Part shown: one piece after another, positions 1-11,990 of the stretch
How positions within the stretch are numbered: the first letter of the stretch is position 1
Layout: the number at the start of each line of letters is the position of its first letter
Origin: Diphasiastrum complanatum
Lineage: Eukaryota > Streptophyta > Lycopodiopsida > Lycopodiales > Lycopodiaceae
NCBI GenBank assembly: GCA_029204225.1
Contig: CM055100.1
Coordinates: 5,219,512 to 5,283,511, forward strand
Direction of reading: 5' to 3'
Length of the DNA stretch: 64,000 nucleotides
Notes under the pieces: generated by a model
Database searches by the model: none
Seen by the model: only the letters and a program-made list of their open reading frames with translations
What the model was told of the DNA's origin: nothing
Made by a program: the position numbers and the translations under genes

Positions 1-748
1 TAAGAAATTAGAAATTTGCATAAAAATCCGTGTCAAAAATGGCCTATTTATAAAGAAAGTTTGACGTGTGGAGGAGTTCCAAAGCGACACATGTCGACGC
101 ATGATTCGTCAAGTATATTCCATCATATAGACAATGATTGATCTGACATCTATCACATTTAGAATAACACTGTCCAAATCTGATTCGTGCACGTGTCCAG
201 GCCCACATGGCCTCATAATTGAGTCATAATTGTCAGTACGAACAATACACATGGACCAGTTAGATGCAGACACGTGTCATCAGCCATTTTTTCACACGTG
301 CAAATATTTCCTATATATACACCCTCAAAAATTTCATTTTCTTGGCAGAATTTTCATTTTTCGCTCCCAATATCGCACTCGAGCGCGCTCTCTCATAGCA
401 AAATAGTCCGCCTTCTCACCGTGTGCTCGAGACCGATACCGCTGTGATTCCAATATCACTTTCAAGTGTGGATCTCTTTCCTTCACATATTCTCTATCTA
501 TCTTGCACTCGAATGCGATATTCAGTTCTGGTATCGATCTCAAGCGATTGCAAATTTTTTTGTTTCATTCCTTGCGCTTGGGTTCAAATTTTTTTTTTTC
601 TAATTTACTTTTTTTAGTTTTTAGAATGATGGCTAGGACCAAATCCACTGCCTGTGCCATAACCACTGTATAGCCATCCCATGCCCGTGTTCCCCTTGGC
701 ACTGGCCGTAGACATGGCAAAAAGCAGGTCTGGCTGAGGGAGATTAGT
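1..748. other. Unassigned AT-rich segment, possibly an LTR remnant
   Basis: No gene is recognised. The segment has a good TATA-like string (CTATATATAC, 311-320) preceded by several CACGTG-containing words (about 189-200, 269-279 and 291-299). This is a promoter-like arrangement similar to the LTRs elsewhere in the window. Pyrimidine-rich sequence and poly-T runs follow (about 345-620). A short plus-strand reading frame starts near 627 and stops after about 15 codons. It may be the end of an older LTR element cut by the copia LTR that follows; this is inference. Confidence 0.3.
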
Positions 749-1542
749 GACAAAATTTTCATAATTCACACGTGTGGAGAATGTCCACAAGTATGATTGA
801 TCTTGATTAAGCTTTGTGATTCGCACAGTAACCTGATTCTAGATTGTTTAGCAAGATCTAGTTCAAAAGAAATGGCTTAATCACAATCTAGCATGCCAAG
901 CATCAGATTATGATAGCAATGAATCAAAGAATGAACAAAAGTACAAGATTTTAGTGTATTAGCATTAACTTCAACACGAATTAGAGAGAGAAATCTAGAG
1001 AGATAACAAACAAAATAGTTTAGATCCAAAATGGCATGAGGTAGCTACAAAACTTTGGTTCTTCAAAATTAATTGTGAAGAGAGCTACACATATTTATGG
1101 AGTTTGAGGTAGCTTGAGGTAGAACCACATCTAACCATTCCAAAATGACAACTAAAGTGACATCTAGAGTCTATGTGACATTTGTCACTTGCCATGCATG
1201 AAATTCTACCAACTTTTTACAAGTGTACGAGCTCTAACTAACAAAGTACAAATCATCATGCATGTGTCCATTACACTTTGTGCATGCCTTGCATGTCACT
1301 ATGAATCACTTACAATTAATGCATGTGAACTTTCACGAGTTTCTACAAGCATGAATTTGCCAATTCTATGTCTACAAACTATATGCAAGTTGTATTCTTC
1401 AAACTATACATTCATAACCATGTAGCTTGAGTTCTATGTAGGCCAAACTTGGCATTTTGCATTTATGAGCCACATACTTGCATGGTACAACATTTGTAGC
1501 AAGCCAAGAAATCAATATGGATTTGTTTTTCCAATTTTAACA
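749..1542 (-). repeat. 3' LTR of an old copia element (A-like)
   Basis: Read on the minus strand, this begins TGTTAAAATTGG directly after a purine tract (AGGAGGAG, complement of 1543-1550) and ends near 749. The polypurine tract and the adjoining RNase H end of the copia ORF fix the 1542 edge. The 749 edge is only the nearest plausible terminus. It contains a CACACGTGTG word near 768-777. No matching LTR was found on the other side, which fits the rearrangement proposed for 5108-9657. Confidence 0.7.
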
Positions 1543-4500
1543 CTCCTCCTAAAAATAATCTATATTGATTTGAACATGGATCTTGGTATAACTCTAAGAT
1601 TGGCTCTATGCTTGATGAAGAAACTTTTGCTCAAAGGTTTGGTGAGCATATCAGCAATGCAAGATGATGTGTCGATGTGCTCCAAATTGATTTCCCCTCC
1701 AATGAGCTTCTCTCTCACGAAGTGATGTGCAACTTTGATATGCTTGCTCCTTGCATGGAATATCGGATTGTTGGCAAGGGCTTGGGCTGAAATGTTGTCA
1801 CACATGATAATAGGTAGATCCTCTTCGAAGATTATCTTTAGTTTCACTAGTAACCTCTTAATCCAAAGCACTTCCTTTGCTGTTGTAGTGAGTGCCTTGT
1901 ACTCAGCTTCGCATGATGAGAGTGATACAATATCTTGCTTTTTGGAAAGCCAAGATATCAAGTTTCCTCCAAGATATATGACATAAGCACTTGTAGATTT
2001 TTGATTTGCTCTATCACTTGTAAAATCTGAGTCAGAATAACTAATAATAGAAAGATCTTCACTTTTATACAATAAACCAAAATCAAAAGTTGAAGATATA
2101 TATCTAAGCACTCTCTTGGCCATTTTCCAATGATAGATAGTACGATTTTGCATAGCCTGGCTCAACTTATGAACACTAAAGCTTATGTCAAGTCTAGTTA
2201 TTATGAGCCAAATTAAGGAGCCTATAAGACTTCTAAAAAGTGTGATGTCCACGAAGGACCTTTCATCAGCTTTGTTAGAATCCTTTACATTTTGTTCGAT
2301 AGGTGTTTCTATACTCTTACAGTTCAACATATTGAACTTCTTTAACATTGAAAGAGCATACTTGGATTGACATACAAAAGCTTTATCTTTAAGAAAGTCA
2401 ATCTCTAATCCTAGAATATAGTGAATTTTTTCAAGATCTTGCATCTTGAACTCTTTTCCAAGTGCAATCTTGGTTTCCTCAACTAACTTGATACTACTTC
2501 CTGTCAGAATGATATCATTAACATAAATAAGACGAATGACAATATCTTTATCAAAAAACTTGACATATAAGGAAGGATCATAGTTACTAAGATTAAGTCA
2601 AGAATATCATGACCTTGGAGCTTGCTTCAATCCATATAAACTTTTGAAGAGCAAGCAAACTTTTTCTTTATCATGGATGAACCCAATAGGTTGATCCGTA
2701 TAAATCTCTTCTTCTAGATACCCATTTAGAAATGCATTAGAGACATCCAGTTGAAGAACTTGCCAATTGAAAAAACAAGCAAGAGAAATTATGATTCTAA
2801 TTGATACCATCTTTGCAACTAGGGCAAAGGTCTCCTCATAATCAAGTCCATAAACTTGAGCAAAACCTTTAGCACAAAGCCTAGCCTTGTACTTGTTGAT
2901 TGTGCCATCTTGATTATACTTGACTCAAAAAATCCACTTGCAACCAATGATGTGCTTGTTGGATGGAAGATCCACAAGCTCCCATGTCTTATTGGCCATC
3001 AAAGCTTCATATTTCTCCTTCATGGCAAGGTACCATTCCTTCGAGTTGAGTGCATCATATACAACCTTAGGCTCCTCATGAGAAATAAAATAGGCATAAT
3101 TAGTGGAGTTGATTTTCACTTGCTTGCCTCTATCTTCATAGGTAAGCCTTCTAGGCTTGGATCTTTCTCTTTGAGATCTCCTTGGTGAAAATATTCGAGG
3201 TGACTCCTCCTCAATTCTCGGCCCCATCTCTCCATGGTAATCTTCAAGGGTGATGATCGGAGTATCTTTGTGAGAATATTTGAACTCGGCCTCCTCAAGA
3301 ATGTTTCTTGTTGAATGCATATCCAACCATGATCCCTTTAATAGAATTAGGATCATCTCTTTTCCTTGTTTCCAAGGGCACATTAACAAAGCAAGCACAA
3401 CCAAAAACTCTAAGGTGATCTACCTTAGGTTTCTTTTTAAACAAGACTTCTAAAGGTGATTTTCCAGCAAGTGCATTGTGAGGTAATCTATTGCACAAAT
3501 AGTTTGCACAATTTATAGCTTCACCCCAATAATCAATAGGCAAAAAAGCTGCTACTCGAATTGCTTTAGCACATTCACATAAAGATCTATTTTTCCTCTC
3601 AACTACTCCATTTTGAGATGAAGAATAAGCACAAGAAAACTCTCTCTTTATTCCTTCACCTTCACAGTACTCATGAAACTTGTTGGAGATGTATTCACCT
3701 CCTCCATCACATCTTAAAGCTTTAACTTTAAAAGAAAACTGTTTTTCAACATAAGCTTTGAAGATTAGGAAGTGATAAAAAACCATTGCCTTTGAAGAAA
3801 GTAGATACATCCAGGTATATCTAGTAAAGTCATCAATAAAGGTGACAGAACATGTTGCACCACCAATACTTTTAGAAGAGAAAAAATGTACATCTGAGTG
3901 TATAAGCTCCAAAGGATGAGTAGTCTTTATAAAAGACTTCTGATATGGCTTTTTGTGTGACTTTTCAATGGCACAAGCTCACAAGGCTTGAAATCTTTAG
4001 AAAGAGATTTTGGAAGACCAATAGCCTTCACCTTCTTAACCATAGAAGACATAGATTTGAAGTTAGGATGACCCAACCTTCTATGCCACAGCTCCTCCTT
4101 AGATAACAAAGCAGCTTCACAAAGGTTTGTATTCTCATAAGAATTCAACTTAAAAACTCCACCACATCTAGTTCCATCAGCAAGGATCTCATCTTTTCTC
4201 TTGATAAAACAAGTATTGGAGTTGAACTTTACATCACAACCATTATCAAGCAACTTTTCTACACTAATTAAGTTCTTTGTGAGTTTTGGAAAGAAAAGAA
4301 AATTAGAAAGTGCAAGAAATTTTGAAGAAGCAGGTTTTAATGGAATGTTGCCAATTCCTTCTATTGGGCACTCATGATCATTAGCTGTGTAAATAGATCT
4401 CTTGAGTCCTTTGAAAGGTAAGATTGAGTCAAATGACTCCTTTGAATAGCACATATGTGAAGAGGCTCCACTGTCTATGTACCAAGCTCCATCTTTCTTG

Positions 4501-5107
4501 AAAGGTGATGAAAAAAAACTAGACATCATAAGTGATCCTTCTCCATCACTTGCAACAGAATCTTCTTCAATATCTTTGGAGAGATTAGCTTGCTTGAGTT
4601 GGTTTTTCTTCTTGAAGCAATTAGAGGCATAGTGCCCCATCTTGCCATAGAAGAAACACTTCACTTTCTTCTTCTTGGTCTTTGAGTTAGAAGGATGAGA
4701 TGTATCATCCTCTTCACCATCTTTGTCTCGATCTTTGGCTTTGTCTTTGTTGGATGCTTGAGAGAACTGATTCTTACTCCTTCCTTTCTACTTGCCTTTG
4801 ACAAAGAGGGCTTTGTCACTTTCACCATGCTCGAGTTTGTTCATCCTGGAGAGTTTATAGCTTTGTCTAGCTTCTTCAGAAATAAGAATTCCTTGGAGAG
4901 TTTCTAGATTAGACAACTCGTCTTTAATAGCAAAAGACTGAACAAGATTATCATAATCATCTCTCAAGCCATTCAGTATGACTTGAACTAGCTCATCTTG
5001 GTTAATGGTAACACCAACACAGGAAAGCTCTCTATGTAAATCTTTAACTCTCAGATCATAGTTAGATGCACTCTCTTCACTTCTAGATCTAATTCCTAAG
5101 AGTGAGT
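1543..5107 (-). pseudogene. Decayed copia gag-pol, gag N-terminus missing (A-like)
   Basis: Fragments of one Ty1/copia polyprotein lie in order on the minus strand. They are the gag C-terminal part (about 5107-4670), zinc knuckle (about 4662-4620), protease with WYIDSGASSHM (near 4470), integrase with HRRLGHPN and a DDE-type core (4100-3295), integrase/RT linker (3404-2925), RT (2925-2460) and RNase H (2444-1560, ending in the IADMLTKPL motif). Stops and frameshifts separate the pieces, and the RT YVDD region near 2520-2600 is damaged. The protein is clearly related to intact element A at 41768-45811. It stops abruptly at 5107, about 130 codons into gag, where plus-strand sequence of another copia family begins. 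Confidence 0.9.
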
Positions 5108-5125
5108 ATTTGATACAACTTCCTT

Positions 5126-6934
5126 CAAAGGAATATTTATAGGCTATAGTGAAAATAGCAAAGGATATAGGATATCTGATCCTATTTCAAGAAAAGTCAA
5201 AGTTAGCAAGGATGTCTTATTTGATGAATCTCAAAGTTACAAGTTGTCTCCAAATGCATCTAATCTTTTAGATGATGAAGATCTTGCAACACCCGAGGAG
5301 GAGCCTCTTGAAAATGATCTTTTGGAAGCTCAAAATCAAGTTCCAAAGGAGTCGAGAAGATCCACAAGGAGCAAGGCCGAGCCTTCAAGGCTCACATACT
5401 TTGAGAAAGAGAAGCAAAGGGAAGACACAACTCCTTCTGCCTCTTACTCTTTTCTAACCACAATGCTTGAAGAGCCATCATGTTATGAAGATGCAAGTAG
5501 ATCACAAGTTTGGAGAGATGCAATGCAAGTAGAGTTTGATGCTTTGATAGATAATCAAACTTGGAATCTTGTACACCTTCCATATGGGGAGAAGCCACTT
5601 GCATGTAAGTGGATCTATAGATTAAAGTACAATCAAGATGGATCTATAAAAAATTACAAAGCTAGATTGGTTGCTAAGGGGTTTCTTCAAACTAAAGACA
5701 TAGACTATGAAGAAACATTTGCTCTTGTAGCAAAGCTTGCAACCATTAGATTGATCATTCGTATTGCTACTTTATTCAAGTGGAATCTCTATGAAATGGA
5801 TGTGACAAATGCTTTTTTGAATGGCTACTTGGAGGAAATATACATGTTGCAACCTGAGGCTTCATCAAGGATGGTGAGGAGGACAAGGTTTGTCACTTAA
5901 GGAAGAGCCTATATGGCTTGAAGCAAGCATCTAGAGCTTGGTACTCTAGGTTGCATGATTTTCTCTACTCTCTTGGCTTTGTGATTAGCTCTTATGAGCC
6001 TTCTTTGTATATCAAATGCAATGATGGAAAGATCATCATTTTAGTACTTTAGGTTGATGATATCATATTGACAGGAAATGATGGTGAAGGCATAAGAAAT
6101 GGTAAAGCTTCTTTGTCTAGTGAATTCAAGATGGTAGATCTAGGACTTCTTAAGTTCATACTTGGAATAGAAGTTACTAAAGGTAGTGATTCTACTTTTA
6201 TAAGTCAATCAAAGTATGTTACTTCCATTCTTGAAAGGTTTGGTATGAAAGATTGTAAGGGGATTGACACCCCTATGGAGCAAGTTTGTAAAGTTACTAA
6301 TGATTGTGATGAAGCATCCTTTGAGGACATCACACTCTTTAGGAAGCTAATAGGCTCCTTAATTTATTTGACAATCACTAGACCAGATTTGAGTTATAGT
6401 GTAAGCAAGTTAAGTCAATATATGCAAGGTCCTTTGATGAATCATTGGAAAAGTGCCAAGAGAGTGCTTAGATATGTCTCTTCTACTAGATTTTTTGACA
6501 TTCTCTATTAAGGATCTAACTTGTACTTGCGGGCATTTTTGGATTCAGATTTTGCAGGAGACAAGATGGATAGAAGATCCATAAGTGCATTTGTCACTTT
6601 TCTTTGTGGAGGAGTGATATCTTGGCTTTCCAAAAAGCAAGATACAATTTCTCTTTCCTCTTACGAAGCCGAGTACAAGGCATTGACTTCAACAACCAAA
6701 GAACTCCTATGGCTAAGAAGACTTTTGGTGAAGTTTCAATAGAACAAAGCATATTGAGATAGCTCATCACTTGTGAGGGAGAAGGTTCAATCCAAGGAGG
6801 TTCAGCTTCATCATGTGCCATCATCTGAGTGCATAGCTGATATCTTAACCAAATCTTTGGCTAAAGATTCATTTTTCAAGTTAAGAGATGCTCTTGGAGT
6901 TGTAGATAGATGTACATTAGACTTGCCAAGTTAG
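5126..6934 (+). pseudogene. 3' half of copia pol (family C), plus strand
   Basis: The sequence begins inside the integrase C-terminal region (FKGIFIGYSENSKGYRI-like) and continues through the linker (ARLTYFEKEK-like region near 5380), RT with KARLVAKGF, EMDVTNAFLNGYLEE and YGLKQA (5244-6060), then RNase H (6068-6860, ending with an ADILTKSL-like motif near 6836). Frameshifts near 5860, a TAG in place of Tyr in the expected YVDD motif (about 6049), a stop at about 6509, and a deletion near 6740 show it is dead. Gag, protease and the first part of integrase are absent. The missing 5' half has its counterpart on the opposite strand at 9659-11390. Confidence 0.88.
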
Positions 6935-6947
6935 AAGTGAGGAGGAG

Positions 6948-7798
6948 TGTTAAAAATATCACTTCCAACTTGATGTACTTTGTAGATCTTAGGATAATTG
7001 ATCTTGATAGGATCTCACACGTGTGGAGTCTGTTCCCACATGTGAAATAATGTACGTAAGTCACTTTTATAAAGTTAGATTGATTTTAGCTTGATCTACA
7101 CTAGTGTGAAATTGACCTTTGAGTAGAATCTTGAAATTGGTCAAACTGGTCAAACTTTATGTAAATAGATTGGACTTCCATGTGAATGAGTTATCTCACC
7201 CATGTCAAGATACCATTCACATGTGTGGATAAGCTTCTAGATGATAAGATAGGAAGATTCCATTAGATCTTATTTTATAGGGAATGTTCCTATAAATGTG
7301 GAAGACTAGCTTTTTGTTTTCTAGCCAAAGAGAATAGTCAACTTTGGGAAATGAGCACATATGGCTCCCATTGGTGGATCTGGATAACTAGTCACTCTTC
7401 ACACGTGTGAAGGCTTGCTGGACAGTACACAACTCGTGGATGTACTTGATCTATAAAGGGATCAACCAAATCAACGAGAAGTAGATGTGACATTGGCAAA
7501 TTCTAGTCTTGCTTGTATTTCCACATTTGTCTTGTGTTTTTGTGATTGAAATGCACTTCTAAGCTTGATTACTTTACTATCTGTAAACAGGTCGTATAGG
7601 TATTGTCTTCCACACGTGTGAGGCCGCTCATCCAAGTTTTTAATCATTTGATCCATTGCTCTTGCTTATATCATAGTGTAAAGCATCTAGATCAAGACCT
7701 AACACCTAGAACTTGATAGATCTTTGGATTACGCAATCAATAACTCTTAATGATTGATAAGTACAATCATAATTGTCCTTTTTCTCTGAAAATTGATA
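6948..7798 (+). repeat. 3' LTR of copia family C
   Basis: The LTR starts TGTTAAAAATATCACTTCC straight after the polypurine tract GTGAGGAGGAG (6937-6947) and ends near CTGAAAATTGATA. The reverse complement of 11991-12842 is the same LTR with several percent mismatches by eye. It carries paired CACGTG-type words, including the perfect 16-bp palindrome at 7397-7412. A TATA-like ATTTTATAGG lies near 7271-7280. Confidence 0.85.
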
Positions 7799-8488
7799 GT
7801 TGCTAGACGCAAAAACAATCTAATAGAGAGCTTATGCTAAATATAATCACAGCTTTAAGTGTTCCAATTGCCCGACAGGATCTTAAAAATTAATTCATAC
7901 TCACAAAACAAGAGTACAATCTACCGAAGAGATTAGAAATGGTTTCTGTGTGTGGTATTATTGAAAAATAGATTCAATGTGAAGTTTAGTTTTGAAATAG
8001 ATTGAAATAGCAGTGTGATAATGCAAGTTCCTCAGGTGTCAAAGACAGCCATCGTCTGATCAAAAACTGAGGAGTCATAGATGTCTACGTTTTGATCAGA
8101 GTGAGTACACAAGCGCGATCATACAGCAATAAAGTGCATTCACTCACAACAAGCATTCATCTACATTATACATAGATAGAAAAGCATGTTGTTGCTATAT
8201 TACACTGAAGCACAATCAAATAGCAAAAAAAACCAAAATGACAGTGTAACTGGGGGGGCTCAAAATCATATGTCTCAGTGACGGAGCGTCTCAAGTAATC
8301 TGTGCTGGGATGATCTACTTATAGATTGCATCCATGTGTTAACTACATTAAATGTTTGTCACCTGATTTGGTAAGTTGTTGTACTTGGAAGTATATGGCT
8401 TTTGTGACAACTGTACATAGTGTATACTATCAACCCGCAGGGAATGTTGACGTGGACGAGGACATCGCCAATTCTCTCACTTCACATT
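7799..8488. other. No gene seen
   Basis: The sequence between the family C LTR and the exon-like block is AT-rich and full of stops. I see no copia or gypsy protein similarity, no LTR terminus and no RNA gene here. Part of it may be intron or 3' flank of the minus-strand gene fragment at 8489-9195. Confidence 0.4.
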
Positions 8489-9195
8489 TTACGTGAAGTG
8501 GTTTTCTCTCACTTCGCAAATTTCGAGAAGGACTTCTATGCCTTTTAAGGCAAGAGGCCTCTCTGCTATAATATTGCCTTCCTCTGTATTGGAAAGGACT
8601 TCTATTCTTTTTTTATCATATATAATAATATCTGCATCCTGAGAAACCTGAAAGGCCGTTAAGACAGGAGCAGCTTGCTTTTGAGGGCCCTCGATTTTAG
8701 GTGCAATGCTTACACCGTTCTGTACATAGGTTCTGATCAACTCTTGCCGAAATTTATATACATCGTTAGGAGTATACGACTCAAGAGTGAACTGTATTCA
8801 CAAAACACATGAATCAGCAAATTACAAACAATGATAGTAAATAAATATGAATTAGAATGAAAGAAATTACAAATGAACAGAATATTACCTTTTCAATATC
8901 TACATCCACTTGTAGATTATACCACTCGAAAAAGAACCTTGTATTGTACAAGATGAACCATGCACAACTGAAAGCGTCTATTTGCTGTACACACTGCATA
9001 TATTGAACAAAAATTAGTAATATTATGACAAAAAATTATATTTATGTTGTGATGATAAATTTAAACTAAAAAATAATACATGCATATCAGAGATAAATAT
9101 ACCTTGAGAGATTTAATGGTTATCTCTCCAATTGAGATTGCCGTTGTCGGTATTTCCCGAATGACATCATGAAGTAGAGAATTAAATTCTCTATG
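8489..9195 (-). pseudogene. Three-exon gene fragment with a Ulp1/C48-protease-like motif
   Basis: Three in-phase coding blocks lie on the minus strand, separated by introns with GT/AG ends: about 9195-9103 (ends ...IKSLK before GTATAT), 8993-8889 (CVQQIDAFSCAWFILYN..., donor GTAATA) and 8791-8489 (FTLESYTPNDVYKF..., stop TAA). The acceptors ATGCAG and AATACAG precede exons 2 and 3, and all three junctions are phase 0. The QQ-x-D-x(3)-C-x-WF-x-L pattern in exon 2 resembles the Gln/Cys region of Ulp1-type (C48) cysteine proteases, which occur both as host desumoylases and in plant DNA transposons. The upstream His/Asp part is not in this block. The upstream limit of exon 1 is uncertain, so this is a fragment. 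The protease assignment is an inference from a short motif. Confidence 0.45.
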
Positions 9196-9657
9196 TGTAT
9201 TAGCCAAAAAGTAGGATTCAAACTAGCCAAAGTGTCTCAATCCACTTTGTGTGTCTGATCTAGATAACTTGTTTTGTGGAATATTTGAGAGTCATCTCAA
9301 ATACAGTTGCAAGTGTCTCACATAGGAAGGTAGTACATCCTTGAAAATACCTATAGTGAAAGAGAGCAGCAACTTTAAGTCTAATTGGAAGAAGCTCAAA
9401 CATATCTCAGTCCAATAACTAAGAAGTCTTCATTAAAATGGCATCTCAGGGAGGATATCTTCTAGAAGCCAGTGAAAGACTAAACATTTCTAATTACTCA
9501 ATTTGGAAGTTCAGAATGGAGTCTATCTTGATACTCCAGGATGTTATGGATATTGTGCTTGGTGTTGAGGAGGAGCCTCAAGCACAGGCTAAAATTCTTA
9601 AGTACAAGAAAAGAGCTAGAATGGCTCTACATTTCATTAAGATGAATGTATATAATG
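9196..9657 (+). pseudogene. Copia gag N-terminus with leader, cut at 9657
   Basis: ATG at 9438 opens a 73-codon gag N-terminus (LLEASERLNISNYSIWKFRM..., KYKKRARMALHFIKMNV), closely matching residues 22-90 of element A. Homology ends abruptly near 9650-9657, where minus-strand family C integrase starts. The upstream 9196-9437 looks like a retrotransposon leader, but no PBS or 5' LTR was found. The fragment supplies the part that the minus-strand A-like element at 1543-5107 lacks. Confidence 0.8.
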
Positions 9658-9658
9658 T

Positions 9659-11390
9659 GGTGAGATCCCACCAATAGCACTACTAGGAAGCCTATTACAT
9701 AAGTAATTAGCACAAGTTATGGTCTCCCCCCAAAAAGTGATGGGTAGAGATGCATCAAGTCTTAAAGACTTTGCACATTCACAAAGACTCCTATTTTTCT
9801 TCTCGACCACCCCATTTTGTTGGGGGGTGTAAGGACAAGTGAGCTCTCTCTTAATGCCATTGATCTCACAAAAGTCTCTCATCTTGTTGGAGATATAATT
9901 ACCTCCATTATCACATCTTAGAACTTTAATGCAAGAACCAAGTTGCTTTTCCACTAGAGACTTAAACTTTACAAAAGCTTCATATACAAGGCTTTTCTTA
10001 GGCAATAATTCAATCCAAGTGTATCTAGTACAATCATCTATAAAGGTCACATACATTAAAGCACTTCCATTACTTTCATGAGAAAAAGCATGTACATCTG
10101 AATGGATAAGATCCAAAGGTGAGGTAGATCTTGTTAAAGATCTCTTGTAGGAAGTCTTGTGTGACTTTGCAAGGCCACATGCCTCACACACTTTGCCACA
10201 CTTCTTGAAACCTTTTGGTAGGCCGAGAGCTAGCTCCTTTGATGCCATGGATTCCATTGATTGAAGACTAGGATGGCCCAATCTTTTGTACCAAAGCTCC
10301 ACTTGAGTCATCTCCTCCCTAACCAAAGCATAATGGAATAGATCCTATGCCATCTATCTTACATTCTTGATCACTAGCAGTATTGATTGACTTCTTAGAA
10401 TCATTACAAGAAAGTAAAGTAGAAAAGTAATGCGTATTGAATGACATGTAGAACTAGCCCCACTATCAATCCACCATGTCTCTTGGCTTGATCTTGGTGT
10501 AGATGCTACCATCAAGGATGTGTTGAAGCCATCCCCTTCCTCCTTCCCTTGTGCAAGGTTGCCTTGATCTTCACTCCCTTGTGCATTCTTCTTCTTATAA
10601 TATTCGGAAGCAAAGTGTCCTTTCTTCCCACAAAAGAAACCCTTTACTTTGGCTTTGTTCTTTTGCTTCCCTTTGGAGTTAGATTCTCCATCCTTTGCCT
10701 CGGCCTCCTTGACTTGGATCTTCTTGAAAGGATGAGTCTCCTTTTTGCCTTTAGATGTGAAGTTTGCTTTCTCATCACCATTATGTAGTGATAAGGACCC
10801 AATTCTTGTTTTGAGGTGTAGAAGCCTACTCTCCTCGGCCATTAGAACATTATGCAATTTATCAATTGATGGAAGTTGGTCTTGAATAGCAAAATATTGA
10901 ACTAGATTAGAGAACTCATCTCTTAATCCATTCAAAATTACTTGTACTAGTTCATTGTCTTGGATCTTCTCTCCTATAAATCCCAATTCTTTGTTCCAAG
11001 ATTTTATCCTTAGGACATACTCTTGTCCATTTTCTCCACTTCCCCTCATGCATTGCAAGATCAAGTTTCTTACCATAAGCACTATTGAAGTGTTATTGGA
11101 TTCATAAATGCTCTTTAGTGAATCCCAAGCCTCTTTTGATGTGGTAAAGAAGCCACCTCCTTCAAGAGGTCATTGCTTACATTCAACTTTAAGCAATGTA
11201 GGGCTAATCTAACCCTCTTCTTGTATTTTAGTTGTTCTTGGGCAGCTTGAGGCTCTTCCTCAACTCCTAAAACAATATCAAATAGGTCATGAACCACAAG
11301 TAGTGATTCCATCCTTACTTTCTAAATGGAATAGTTTGTGGAAGTTAGTTTCTCACTAGATTCTAACATATATCCACCCATGGATGACAT
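9659..11390 (-). pseudogene. 5' half of copia gag-pol (family C), minus strand
   Basis: ATG at 11390-11388 begins a gag N-terminus (MSSMGGYMLESSEKL...). It hits a stop where the conserved Trp should be (SI-stop-KVRMES), then a frameshift near 11115. Gag continues at 11082-10550. In the zinc knuckle the first Cys is Gly and the last Cys is Tyr, so the finger is broken. The protease DSGASS motif lies near 10450. A deletion follows, then integrase (10326-9659) with the HHCC finger (YKRLGHPS, CEACGLAKSH), first Asp in HSDVH, RCDNGGNY (the usual GGEY Glu is Asn) and NGVVEKKNR. The sequence stops at about 9659, in the region after CANYLCNRLP. Confidence 0.88.
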
Positions 11391-11976
11391 TGTGAATGAA
11401 AGCCTATGAGATGCACAAAGATCTCTTGATAAAGAGTGATCTAAGATAGATTTCTAGATTCCCAAGAAGCTTCTAATCTCGGGCCAATCAATCATAATTC
11501 AACTTGGATGATGGTGTAATAGATCTACTTCAAATATCCTAGCAAATCACTCTTCCAAAAAAATGACTCTAGTACAGTTTTGTTTGATATTTCACACACA
11601 CTTAAGATCTGAACAAATCAGCCTTATAGATATGATCTAATGCTTTAAAATGAATTGCTTTAATGACTCAAATCACTATTTAATCATTAGCATTCAATAG
11701 ATTGAACCGAGATCTAGACAATGCACCACTTGAAAAACCTTGACTTTTGGACTAATATGCACATTTTTGAGACAAAAACACTAAAGGAAGTAAATTTGAA
11801 GGTTGTTGTATGATTTCAGACATGTGGACAGTACTTCAACAACCCAAAAATCGATCTTGACCAAAAATAATGATGATACCTCTCTCCTTGAACTCGCTCT
11901 CTCAAGTAAAACTCAAAAACGACACATTATCAATGATTTCACAAGAACTATTAATCATTTAGATCACTCTTAGACT
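11391..11976 (-). other. Leader (5' UTR) of copia family C
   Basis: This is the untranslated leader between the primer-binding site and the gag ATG on the minus strand. It is AT-rich with no long frame. No separate gene is seen. Confidence 0.6.
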
Positions 11977-11990
11977 TGGCTCTGATACCA
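11977..11990 (-). other. Primer-binding site, initiator Met tRNA type
   Basis: Read on the minus strand this is TGGTATCAGAGCC, the classic plant copia primer site complementary to the 3' end of tRNA-iMet. It sits immediately inside the LTR edge at 11991. Confidence 0.9.

Noticed and set aside
621-770. Plus-strand MARTK-like start as a histone H3 or gag gene
   Set aside because: Only about five residues resemble such starts before an early stop, so this is chance or a tiny remnant.
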